Positions 45,344-55,644 of a stretch of DNA of 64,000 bases are shown here, in pieces. Each line of letters opens with the position of its first letter. The stretch's first letter is position 1. Origin of the DNA: Favolaschia claudopus (Eukaryota > Basidiomycota > Agaricomycetes > Agaricales > Mycenaceae); contig JAWWNJ010000196.1 of NCBI GenBank assembly GCA_037176885.1, positions 248,001-312,000 of the forward strand, read 5' to 3'. The translations under genes and the position numbers were made by a program. The notes under the pieces are model-generated. The model was not told the origin of the DNA and did not search any database. It was given only the letters and a program-made list of their open reading frames with translations.

Positions 45344-46401
45344 CAGCAGTTTGCAGATGTAATGACACCACGTCGCATCACATGAGAAGAAAGCACAAAA
45401 ACACGTCTTCTTCTCTCCTTCGTATCTCTCTCGAGTCGTTTCGACGACAAATAGCATGATTTTGGTATGGGAGGACTCGCCGTAATCCGGGCTTCAAAAC
45501 GACTATCTTTTATCGCCGAAACCCTGACTTCATTTTGGCCGACATCCACCTTGCTCGTCATCGTCATCGCCGTCTTGGACGCAATTCTGGAGAGAATGCC
45601 TCGTGTGTAGGCGCGTTTGGAATGCATTTCCAGTCGCTTTCGATCTATATGCATTTGTAGCGCGGATTCCGGTTTGATAACTTATTGTTCTCGTGTCTCT
45701 TCTCTACTTCCACCGTGATCACAGTTTTGTTCTCTGGTTTTGTTCCTTCTCAGGCGCGCGTCACAATTTCCTGCCGTGCCCGTGCGGTGTATAGCACCAG
45801 TGGGGTGCGTCCTCCAAAGGAAAGGACAGTAATTTTTCGCCAGATTTCGCTGTGGCGTATTCTATTTTTTGCTCGTTTGCCACTGGAGTCTGCGTGGCTT
45901 ACTTACTATTATTAGCCACTTTGTACCACATATACAATACTAAGCATGCCAGATGACTATTTTCTGGAGATCTCAAGACTCATTCTGTGTGCATAACGCT
46001 GCTATGCACATGGAGTAAGATCAAATGGTCCCAAGCAAATTATTCTGATAAGTTGTTATGTACACCCGGCAGCCACAATTTAAACTTGCACATATGCCAA
46101 GAGCGACCAAAAATGCCTTCTAAGTGCGCCTACACATGGGCGATTCCGTCCAGAATTACGCCGAGGAGCGCGACAACGTTGGAGAAGCTGGATGTCAAGT
46201 GGATGTCGGCCAAGATCAAAGTCGGAATTTTGCCAATAAAATACCAGCGTCTTAAGGCCCGGATTAAGGCGACCTCATACATACAAGAATAATTGATATT
46301 GGGCAAGAAACGAGCAAGAACGAGGCGATACAAGAAGACGTGTTTTTCGTGCTTTCTTTACATGTGATGCGACGTGGTGTCATTACATCTGCAAACTGCT
46401 G
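45344..46401. mobile_element. 1.06-kb foldback TIR element, copy 1
   Basis: Ends are CAGCAGTTTGCAGATGTAAT inverted, flanked by TA, as in Tc1/mariner insertions. The two halves are diverged inverted copies of each other over some 300 bp: the minus-strand ORF at 45334-45654 and the plus-strand ORF at 45987-46292 share words (SK.AYT, SRI, LDV, ARI.A). The centre is unique. No known transposase. A second, nearly identical copy is at 60738-61785 in reverse orientation. Confidence 0.85.
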
Positions 46402-46595
46402 TAATACATATTCTCTTCCACTCGAGTCATTAGTCAATGGAATGTACAACTCGAATGAACGCACCGAGATACTATAGCTAACGATTTCGGTCTCGTATCG
46501 GATACTCGGCACAAGTTCAACTACCGAAGTCGAGTAAGCCGAAGGCGCAACACGACACTCGTTCGAGCCGTTATAATGTACAGAATAGGTGTAGA

Positions 46596-47087
46596 CAAGG
46601 GGCTACTGAAACCGAGAAAAAACACCTCACGCTGCTTTTTTTGTTAGAGACCCTTCGCCAGGAACCACCCTACCACGTGACGTCCATATATGGAAATTAC
46701 CATCAAAAATAGCTGTTCAGCAGCCAATTTTTGCCTCAGGCCTCGTAGAGCCATCTACACGATGTTTTATGAGTGGGATCTCTCATTTAGAGCTGTAAAA
46801 ACACCACTTGAAATCCCAACACATCTCGGTATTGACGATACCAAATACGGCCAACTTGATTGCCGGTCTCATCCAAATCCGGACAATCCACCAAACAACT
46901 TCCGAATGGCTCCTGAAGGTCAGAGCTCACTGTATACAAGTGGTAGAATTGGTTTCTACTCAACCCGAGCCCTCACAGACCCTTTCAAGCCCAAAACATA
47001 AGAGGTCATTGTTTTTTTTTATCCGGCCCAGCGGCTGACCCACCCTCCCTGCCCGGTGTGCCGGCTTCTCCGGCCCGCACCCCCTTG
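46596..47087 (+). mobile_element. 492-bp hAT-type non-autonomous element, copy 1
   Basis: It is bounded by CAAGGGG and CCCCTTG and by a perfect 8-bp direct repeat GGTGTAGA (46588-46595 and 47088-47095), the signature of hAT transposition. About 90% alike to 57564-58044, which has its own different 8-bp duplication. ORFs inside are not shared between copies. Confidence 0.9.
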
Positions 47088-47129
47088 GGTGTAGAGACTT
47101 GAATTTATACTATAGGCGAGTCACAATAT

Positions 47130-47462
47130 TTTTATTTTGAAGGGAAATCTCATTTTCGCATTCTTTGTGCTAGCTCTCAGCCAGCCGGACTTAGCCGAGC
47201 GAGTTTTGATCTTGGTCATTTCTGCACCTTTTCCCTCGGTTGAAACGCGCAGAGTGGTCGTTGGAAGTCGAAGAATGCGATGGCGCACTCAAATTAGGCA
47301 GGAACGCGCGGTAAAATCGTTTTTGACGCGTCGGGCTGTGACCAAGTTGTGACGTTTACATAATACCCGGGCCCTCCAACCGGCAATCACGGTAAGTTGA
47401 CAGACTACAACACAAGGACCCCCGTGTTGTAGCGTCTGTTTACAAGAGACTAGACGCCGATC
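47130..47462. repeat. Gypsy LTR relic (possible solo LTR)
   Basis: The end of this stretch (gtgacgtttacataatacc ... ctgtttacaagagacta) matches the outer LTR segment of the gypsy element at 11945-12062. No gag or pol is next to it. The left border is unclear. Confidence 0.5.
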
Positions 47463-47505
47463 AGCTTAATTGCACGAGGATCTACCTTCCCCTACTTCTG
47501 ACTTA

Positions 47506-48096
47506 AGGTAGGCGTCAGTCACTTGCAACGAGCGGTCACATGACGTGTCACGTCACGCGTAACGCGGCAAAATTTCGACACGAAAACAAAACCTGCTGGA
47601 TTTAGCTCGATTTCAACGATTCTGAGGTCGAAAAAATTTGGGTCATTATGTAATCATAACTGGAGATAGGAATATGTTTTCTGAGATTTCCCTAGTCACC
47701 ATTGTATGATGCCCCAAGATGTTGCGCACTGCAGCCAATGTTCACGGTTTAGTGTGTATGCTGTTGTGCTGGCGGGTTGCTGGTAATTGATGGGATCCTA
47801 CCCTATATGGTGCGATAATTTTACATAAGCGGCAAATTTCGCCATCATCCCGAACCAAGATGGCTCCAATCGCCGAAAAACTCATTTCTGCATTCAAAAA
47901 AAAATGGGTGGGAAGAATGGTCTACTGCTCCATCCCAAGACAATATTTTTGAATTCTGAGACCAGGGATGTCTTGCATTTGCTCAAATACACCACTTCTA
48001 GGTCCCACTTTTTACCCTAATGTTTTGTGGCCAGAGCTTAATGGCTGTCACACTTTGGTCATGTGACCGCTCGTTGTAAGTGACTGACGCCTACCT
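47506..48096. mobile_element. 591-bp TIR element
   Basis: Inverted ends of about 39 bp with one mismatch begin AGGTAGGCGTCAGTCACTTG and are flanked by TA on both sides (47504-47505, 48097-48098). The interior has no ORF of note. It lies against the LTR relic. Tc1/mariner-type by target choice only. Confidence 0.8.
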
Positions 48097-48623
48097 TACT
48101 TGCAGCAGTCCATAGCAGCCAGTCAGCATCATGATAGCTCAGTGACTTAAGACAATTACAGAGGCGTACGGGTCGGTGGGACGGATACTGACTATCGAAA
48201 ATAAGTGAATGGATGAGCGGCGTGTACTTATGTATGTATAGCGAGAGGAGCTCACTAGTTCAACTCAACGCGACTCATCGTTGAAGCCCTTGCCGTCCGT
48301 CTGTAAGTATATCGGGTGAGAGATTGAACTTACCACTGAGCTTGAATCCAGACTCGATATACGTATCGAGAATGGATAACAAAGCAAGCCAGTAAATGGA
48401 GCGAGTGATTAATTTCAAATTTGAAGAAATGGAGGATAACCCAACGAACGAAACTCACTTTAGATCACGAATGCTCGAGAATAATGAATATCTGAGATGT
48501 CTTCTCAATATTCGAGCAGTAAGCTATTAACAAGCAGAATTTACTCTCAGGCTCCGCGCCGAATTTCATTTGGGCGGCTGGACGTTAATCTAGACAGTGA
48601 TCGACGAAAAAGAAAACAAACTA
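48097..48623. other. No gene seen
   Basis: Spacer between two TIR elements. A 67-codon + ORF spans 48497-48700 but runs into the MITE, so it is not credible. Confidence 0.4.
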
Positions 48624-48807
48624 GGGGCGCTCAATTCTTAGCTCGTCAGCTCGTCGCGTCCGTAAAATATCGATTTCCTGATGAGGGGATCAAAATTTGA
48701 TGGGAAGTGGAGAGAAATGCGGAGTGGATCAGCAGCTCATCAGCTCATCATGCAATTCAATAGTTTCTGGGACGAGACGAGCCGACGAGCTAAGAATTGA
48801 GCGCCCC
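48624..48807. mobile_element. 184-bp MITE, copy 2
   Basis: Same family and length as 30602-30785, in the opposite orientation, with ends GGGGCGCTCAATTCTTAGCT and TA on both sides. Confidence 0.85.
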
Positions 48808-48865
48808 TACTGCGCAATCAACGGTATAAATAATGAAAATATTCTACTTCGCTTGAATTGTAATA

Positions 48866-49365
48866 CTGTACCATTTCATTCAATTCGTATGTCACGCGTC
48901 ACAGGTCCGATTCTTTACGAATATTTTCGTACCTGTCACGGGTCACCGAGACCTTTTTCGAATGTCGAAAAAAAGTCACAAAATCTCTGAAAAATCGTCA
49001 AAAATTCGATTTTTTTCGCCCCCAACCTGTTTTTGCCTCCTAAAAATTGCTCCTGAACATCGTTCAATGGTCAGTGTACAACGTAGTCTCGTTTAGTATA
49101 GCGGCTGGCTTGATTACACCTTTTTTGGCAGTGAAACCATGCAAAACCTTGCAAATTTTGCTCACCCTGTGAATATTTCGGTTTCAGGCTGTTGTTTTTC
49201 ATTCATACTTGCCTCAAATGCTCTAAAAATGCTTGGGGAGGTGAGTGCTGTAATTTGAACAATTTTTTTAGGGTGTCACGGCGCTCCAGGGTGTTTTGAG
49301 AAATCCAAAGTTCGAATATTTGGGTCACGCGTCACAGGCGGGGAGAATTGATCGAAATGGTACAG
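48866..49365. mobile_element. 500-bp TIR element with GTCACGCGTCAC motifs
   Basis: Ends CTGTACCATTTC and its reverse, flanked by TA. GTCACGCGTCAC lies close to each end, plus further GTCAC words. It is related in plan to 1466-1752 and to the fragment ending at 54300. Confidence 0.7.
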
Positions 49366-49860
49366 TAAGTTGGTTCAGTTTATATCTTTTCCTTCTAGTC
49401 AAAAGACATCACGACTCGAACAATCAACTAACTCGACTCAGTCAAGTTGCCCGGGCACGATACTTACTTCTTCAAGGTTGTCATACATAGTGCCACACCC
49501 ATGTAAACCCTATTCTCTAGAAACAACCAAGCCACATACAAGACACGCATAGAATGATCCACAAACAATACAATCCAAGACACGGAAGAGACAACAGCTA
49601 ATAAAAGTGATAAAAACCATAGGGATTTGCCTAATATGGTAAATCATTAATTAGCTAAGTCCTAATAAGGCTAATCACCTGCCTTACGGAGACAGAAGCA
49701 GTCCCAATCAGGCAGGAGAGAATTGATTGATGGAGGCTCATGCGGAAAAATAACGACTCCTTCCTCTTAGTCAGGATTCGTAATGTCCATTACGTACGTT
49801 GTTTTGGACCAAAGCCATCAACAATGGCCATCAAGCGGTGATCGCCACCAGGAGGTGTGC
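49366..49860. other. No gene seen
   Basis: Short ORFs only. The motif caccaggaggtgtg at about 49847-49862 recurs in the copia gag region at about 53428-53442, possibly a small copia remnant. Confidence 0.3.
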
Positions 49861-50104
49861 AATTTCTCCAACCAACATGGGCGGTGTTTTTTTTTTTGTG
49901 TGCTTGCAGTGGGTGTGCATTTCTCTCGCTCTTGCCACGGGTGATTTTTTCTGCTTTCGAAAAGGTTGCGTTATTTTGCTGCAAAAGCGTGACCTGCGTC
50001 AATTTTGAGTTTTCGAAGGTGGGGGTTTGTTTCTTTTTACTATGGTGGTGCGTGTTTTTTTTTTTCAACGCAGTTCCCGTCGCTGTGCTATTCTGAAAGA
50101 GCTA

Positions 50105-50473
50105 CAGTTGCGGCAAAATCAATTTACTTACCAAATAAGGAAATTTGCATCAAAACCGCTCTACCGCACAGCAAAACCACCACAGGCACGCTGAAATGGC
50201 ACAAAGGGCCTGTACTCCTGGAGTTGAGCCGGTCTACGCACAAAAAACAACCGGATTCGTCATGTTTCTCACTGCTTTTGGCTGCACTTTATGAGACAAA
50301 GTTGCTGCTTATCCCGGCGAAACCAATACAAAGACGCCAGTTTTTCTACATCAGGAATACAGGCCAGCAGTTCTTAGTATTCTTATCAACTTACCGCTCG
50401 CAAAAAACGAGCAAAAGGAGCGAATTGACGAGAATTTCCTTATTTAGTAAGTAAATTGATTTTGCCGCAACTG
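50105..50473. mobile_element. 369-bp TIR element
   Basis: Inverted ends of about 40 bp, one mismatch, begin CAGTTGCGGCAAAATCAATT and are flanked by TA (50103-50104, 50474-50475). It is nested in the poly-A/CACAGG region. No coding capacity. Confidence 0.85.
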
Positions 50474-51331
50474 TATGTATGAGTACAGTGGTGTCAATTC
50501 CAGGATGATTTCAAGTGGTGTCAGTTGAAATCTGGCAGCTGTGGATAGAATTCCATGTAAAACCTGAGGTGTGTCTGTTTTCGTGAAATAGCGGTCAACC
50601 TGCGTGAAAATACACCAAGTTGCGCTCAAAATATTTATGCAACAGTATTACAGCCATAATTATGACCTGTTTCTTTTTTTCTTTCAAACACACAGCTTCG
50701 CAACAAAAACGCACAGATGAATTCAAAAAATGCACAACCCTTCCCGACAAAAAAAAAATGCGCAGGTAAAGTTCTACACTAAAACACACAGCCTTGTCGT
50801 GTCTGCACACGGCGCACAGGCTCTTGCAGCAGACACACAAGTCTGTTCGCTGAATGACTAAGGTGATTTGAAGTTCAATTGATCTATCATCACTCCATCA
50901 ATCCATTGATCGCCGGCCAATTCTCACCAAGGATATTTTTTTCAGGTTACATACCTCAGATTGTCTGGATGACTTGCTTTATGGTATCTAATGTTAGGTC
51001 CTGACCCCCATTCATTGACACATTATTTCTGATCAGCATATCTCTGGCTGCCTGTCTTGCAAATTGGCAGGCCGAGATGTATCCACCGTGCCGATGATGT
51101 GATCACTCGATTGATTGTGGTCAACATCTGTAGACACTGGGCATTTTTTTGGGGGGACCACAGATGCTGGGTAACTTGTGTATGACACGAGGTTGTGCAT
51201 TTTTTTGTCGGAATTTATGCTGTGCTAATTTCGGGGGAGTTCCGCATATCTGGTGAGTTTTGTTCGTTGCAACCGGGGGTCTGTAAATCTTTTGGTGAAA
51301 TGGTGTCGACCAGTGTCAAAATTCTCTATGA

Positions 51332-51401
51332 GGAATTATGACCCACTATTACAGCCATACAGCCAGCCATACCTATGGCTGTAATAGTGGGCCATAATTC
51401 C
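51332..51401. repeat. 28-bp inverted repeat, head-to-head element ends
   Basis: ggaattatgacccactatta ... and its reverse pair with one mismatch around a short spacer containing a catac/agccagcc stretch. The arms carry the ctatggctgtaatagtggg motif also seen at 29885 and, split by a MITE, at 30588, so two copies of one terminus meet here. Confidence 0.65.
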
Positions 51402-51760
51402 AAACTCACACTTTTTGACACAGGGGAGCATATTTTTGAGGTTATGGTGCACACCCTGAGCTTGATGAAGTAAAAAATTACACAGCTGACTGTATTTTGA
51501 CTGAAAACTCACATCAATGAAATTTCTTGAAAGTTGTTGCGCAAGTTGTTTCGGTACATCAAAAAAAATACACAACCCCACGGAATGCAAAAACTGCACA
51601 GGTTCTTTACCTCAAAGAAAAAATGCACAGGTAGAGTTCAGCAAATGGTGCACAAGTAGCGCCAAACTCACCCCAATTTATTTACACAACCCAGTCGGTT
51701 CAACTTTTGCACAGGTGCGTTTGGAACAAAATGTTGCACAGGTTCGGCGGATCAAATCGA

Positions 51761-52609
51761 TTTGACAGCGTGGCTCCGTCACATGACGTTCGTTTCTCTT
51801 GCTTCTTCCCACGTCGCTCCGCACTCGTCTTGCCACTTAGCTCGCCGTTTCTCCGCCTACTATGCCCGAAACCCGACGTCTCGGGCAACTCGGGCGCTTG
51901 GTTGAGGTAGACACCTCTATACTTTGGAACCATTACTTGCAGCTTCAGGTACTGCCCTAACCAGAGTGAGTCCCCTATTTTCATTCACCTGTTTCAGTCA
52001 AGTTGATACCGTCCGTTTGCTACAGATGGGATGACCACCCACCTCCCCCTACCATCCCTTCACACCCTAGCACCGAATACGAAGCCGCGCAAGTGCTGGC
52101 TGGTTTGAATAATCCAGTGAATTTCTAGTCTAATCCACCAACTACAAAGCACAAAGCAAATACATACTACCTAGACGTTCAACAAAGACCCTCAATAGAA
52201 ATCAGAATGTGTTCCTGCCTCTCAATCTGAAGCACAGTGCGGCGTAAAGCAAGCCGGGGTCCTGCACAGCCACCCTGGGAATTTTTTACGTTTTCCGCAT
52301 AGAATCTAAAACAGCTGTAAAGATACGGGTAAAATAACCAAGTAGTAAGCGGTTTGAGTACCAAGAACCTCTATATAATCAAGTAAATACCTGAACAACT
52401 TTCCTAAGAGATCTTATTCTTCTTACGACGACTGGGAATATCGACCAGTCCTAAGTTGCGTCTAATCCGAGAAATAAGCGCGCGGCTTTACCACTGAAGA
52501 CTAGCTTGGCTGAATTTAGGAGAGCGCGCGGCTTCTCTTAAGGTTCACACAAGATTTAGGATGAATCTACGTAGATTGATAGAAGTAAGTTAGAGCTGTC
52601 GTTACAGGA
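51761..52609. other. No gene seen
   Basis: Mixed sequence with short ORFs; nothing recognised. Confidence 0.35.
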
Positions 52610-53609
52610 GGTCAAGGGTACGCTCGAAGATATTGCAGTACAGTCTTCCACAGCCTGGGCGCGGGGTCGGGGAACACAACACGCGACAGCAAGTCCTCAT
52701 CTTCCACCTCCTCCACCGTCACCCGACGCGCCGTGGCCATCAAGACGCGATGGACAGGTGCTTCCTCTGCACCTGCCTGACTCGCTGGTGTCGGTTCTTC
52801 CCGAAGTTCGGCGGAACTGTCCCTCCTTTCCTCCTCCAGGCCAATAGCAATTTTCGATCGTATGGCTGGTCTTATTGACGGCCCTGCACCCAGGGTTGGT
52901 GCAGCGACGCTTGGGGGCGGAGGTATTGAGTGCGGTGGATGTGGTGACAACGGTATCGTGCTCAGGCATCCCGGTATTGATCGCGACAGTCTTGATTAGC
53001 GCGAAAGCCTCGTCAAGGTCACCCGCTGAATAAAGGGCGCCTTGAAGACCAAGCCAACGCGGATCATCAGGAAGGGAGCGAATAAGTACGTTCTTCATCG
53101 CTTTATCTTCCACAGTCCCTCCATCATCCTAACACGATTGGCTTTGTTGCGAATGTTGCTCAGGAGCTCGTCAAGACTATCACGCGAAGCGCCGGTGAAC
53201 TTGATGGCAGAATTCGCTTTCGGCAAGCGACAAGGCAGCGTCGCTCTTCTTCGCACATGCAGCCACGACAGAATCCCAGCACTCCTTCGCTGTGCCGTCA
53301 CGCTTGACACCAAGGCCAATTGGGTCGATGATATTGGTAACGACCAGCGACTTCATGACACCGTCGCGATACAAGTATTCATCGCGGGAGGGAGTCCTGG
53401 AGAATATGGGAGTGGGTTCTCGTGGGGTTGCCACCAGGAGGTGTGGTAACGAGGGCGGGTTTCTCGATGGTGCCGTCAAGATAACCGGACAAGCCTTTGC
53501 TTGCCGCATGCTCTTCGATGAGTACTTTGAACGTGGGGAAGTTGGCTTTATTGACTTGTAGCTTCTCTGTAGCCAGGAGAGACGGGAGGTTGATCATTTG
53601 GGACGCCAT
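52610..53609 (-). pseudogene. Ty1/copia gag fragment
   Basis: From the ATG at 53609 (MASQMINLPSLLATEKLQVN) the minus strand encodes a copia-type Gag in three frames joined by small shifts: NFPTFKVLIEEHAASKGLSG, then IIDPIGLGVKRDGTAKECWD, then ASRDSLDELLSNIRNKANRV, then SLPDDPRWLGLQGALYS and a CCHC-like knuckle region (CTNPGCRAVNKTSHTIENC followed by WPGGGKEGQF). That WPGGGKEGQ motif after the knuckle is typical of basidiomycete copia Gag. No protease, integrase or RT follows. The copy is dead. Confidence 0.8.
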
Positions 53610-53941
53610 CGATGCGAGCAGGTATGATCGTAAGATGTGTTAATAGTAAGTGAGCCGTTTGGATATTTATCGTGCTGTTCTTGTTGACTGAGTTCCTCCG
53701 TAATGAAGATTCGCTTCCGGATGATTGGATAAATACAAGGGGGGTTTTAGTGGGTATGTGGCCCATCACACAGAAAATTGGAGTAGGATGATCTCCTAAT
53801 GGCCAGAGTCCCACACATAGGTATTACTAGTGCGTAACGGCATTTCCTCCTGGACTACTTCCCGGTTCTACTGGATTACCCAGTTATCTTGCGGATGTGC
53901 TGAGAATGCTTTGCAGACTTAGTTACATTATTCAAACGCTC

Positions 53942-53969
<28 letters not shown>
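53942..53969 (+). repeat. A28 homopolymer
   Basis: A run of 28 A, possibly the tail of a retroposed + strand sequence; no body recognised upstream (the copia gag is on the other strand). Confidence 0.5.
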
Positions 53970-53972
<3 letters not shown>

Positions 53973-54169
53973 TGACGTGGTGATCACACTCACCTTATTG
54001 TGGTCATTTTTGCCTGTTGTACCGCATCTCGAGGAGATTTTGACCATTTGTCGCAGTCAAATTACCCTCGAGACCAGGAAAAATCCATTACTGCGGATTT
54101 TGTTCTTTTTCTTCGATTCTGCGAGCCTAACAATGGTAGAATGACTCACTAGAATGCTGCAAAAACCCA

Positions 54170-54300
54170 AGCCCATTGCCGGTGAATTTCCGAAATTTTT
54201 TCCCGGTCACGGTCAACCTGACCCATTTCAGAAAACCAAGATTCGGATCGAGCGGTCACAGGTCACAGCCCAGGAGAATTGAGCGAAACTTTACAGTAAA
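54170..54300. mobile_element. Fragment of the GTCAC-motif TIR family
   Basis: The right end gagaattgagcgaaactttacag followed by TA, with gtcacaggtcacag just inside, matches the right end plan of 48866-49365. The matching left end was not found, so it is likely truncated. Confidence 0.45.
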
Positions 54301-54371
54301 TGGCGAGGACAGCGAGTTCGGTGAGTGTAGGCCCGTCTTCCAATGCTGTTTGATGGCGTCGAGGAAGGTGA

Positions 54372-54498
54372 GGCTCCATTCGGTAGCGTCACTTGACTCA
54401 TTTCGGAGCATCTCTCACCCAAATTTTGGCAGGGAATTTTTATGAAGTGCTCCAAAGTGACGCTAAATGCCGCTAAATGACGACACCCGAATGGAGCC
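54372..54498. mobile_element. 127-bp mini TIR element
   Basis: Inverted ends GGCTCCATTCGG, with TGA on each side (54369-54371, 54499-54501). The 3-bp duplication hints at PIF/Harbinger, but TGA is unusual for that group. Confidence 0.55.
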
Positions 54499-54501
54499 TG
54501 A

Positions 54502-55060
54502 GATAGATGTGGCGGCGTGAAATGAGCTCGCAGGCTGCGTCTCCGTGGCTCCCAAAACGCGTCTGATTCGTCTTAGGGAACCGTTTCACGGGCTCGCCGT
54601 TGCGAGCTTAGTTCGGAGGAGGATATCAACTCGGTCGCCCTGCCCGCGCTTCGCAATAGCATTTTCGAATATTGCTCCTGCCAGCGCAACAGTTTTGGCA
54701 CCCCCAAATGATGCATTCTCAACGCGTGTGAGATCGTCAGCGGATGGTCCTTTCCGCCAACCTCTGGGTGAAGGACGCGCTGAACCGCAGCCGCTAACCT
54801 CCTTATTTGCGAAGAGAATTGGTCCCTGGACGCCCAGTGCGCCGTCATTGCTGTGTTTCCGCCCTTGAAACTATTCTGATCTTTGTGCATGCAGCATCCC
54901 GTCCATACCCAAACGGCGAGCAAGCGACGATTCGATTCCCCAGCTCGCGCGTCATTGCATTCACGCAAGCAAGATCACGTGCAGCCCGATCACCTGGGGA
55001 TAAGATAGACCTCATTTGGACCTCATCATACACATCCAATGATCAAAATCACGTTCCCAC
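54502..55060. other. No secure gene
   Basis: Two opposed ORFs over 100 codons (54545-54868 + and 54573-54968 -) overlap each other; neither has a feature I recognise. It could be the eroded body of the mariner element whose C-terminus lies at 55360-55483. Confidence 0.3.
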
Positions 55061-55064
55061 GGTC

Positions 55065-55378
55065 GCAAATATTCGTATTAAGTGCAGTAGGGCAAAATTT
55101 GGGAATCCGGCCCGGCAAAGGCTTTAGAATCGTTCCATAAATGTGCTCAGAAAGCTGCGGTTTGAAGTGAAGGAGGAGATAGATTTTCGGCGCTCGGGGC
55201 GCTTTTGGGGGATGGAAATGATCGCGACAGTAAAAAACTATCTCCTCCCTCAATTTGGAGCCAATATTTCTGAAATTTTGGGAGTGCATTCCCAACATGT
55301 ATTCGAGGATTTTGCCGGGCCAGATTCTGTAATTTCGCCCTACTGCATTTAATACGAATATTTGAGCCCGAACGCTCT
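55065..55378. repeat. Foldback insertion in mariner-like DNA
   Basis: aaatattcgtattaagtgca at about 55068 pairs with its reverse at about 55340-55360, and ggaggagatag at 55172 pairs with ctatctcctcc at 55238. The whole is an imperfect hairpin of about 310 bp at the end of a transposase fragment. Confidence 0.6.
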
Positions 55379-55483
55379 CGGAACCATCGTTTGACCCAGG
55401 CCCAGAAATATTCAATCGGATTCATTTCTGGGTGAAACTTGGGCAAGAAATGGCAGACCATGCCAGGTGTCGCCTTAATAAAC
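55360..55483 (-). pseudogene. C-terminal fragment of a Tc1/mariner-type transposase
   Basis: The minus-strand frame reads ATPGMVCHFLPKFHPEMNPI then EYFWAWVKRWFRERS. The HPEMNPIEYFW motif holds the last acidic catalytic region of DDE_3 transposases. The frame then enters the foldback repeat and loses similarity. Upstream parts were not found. Dead fragment. Confidence 0.75.
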
Positions 55484-55644
55484 TGTCAATTAATCAGTAA
55501 GCTTGTAATCGATAGAGAATCCAAAACACTCCATTTTTGACTTAGACACTTTTGACACTTTTTTACAAGAATTCGACGTTTTTTTTGCGAAGTCCCCACC
55601 TCTCAAATGGCGGGGAGACGGACTGTCAACAAGACACGCGACGG

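Larger units (their letters stand above)
49870..51760. repeat. Region of poly-A/CACAGG subterminal-type repeats
   Basis: Words such as aaaaaaaatgcacagg, aacacacagcc and their reverses (tttttttgtgtgc) recur at 49880-50065, 50690-50840 and 51415-51730, and again at 30965-31060 and 31200-31390. They flank ends of the type ctatggctgtaata. This looks like several nested copies of a non-autonomous family with A-rich subterminal repeats. ORFs here are fortuitous. Confidence 0.45.

Noticed and set aside
45334..45654. 106-codon ORF as a host gene
   Set aside because: It lies in the arm of a foldback element present twice and extends into the terminal repeat.
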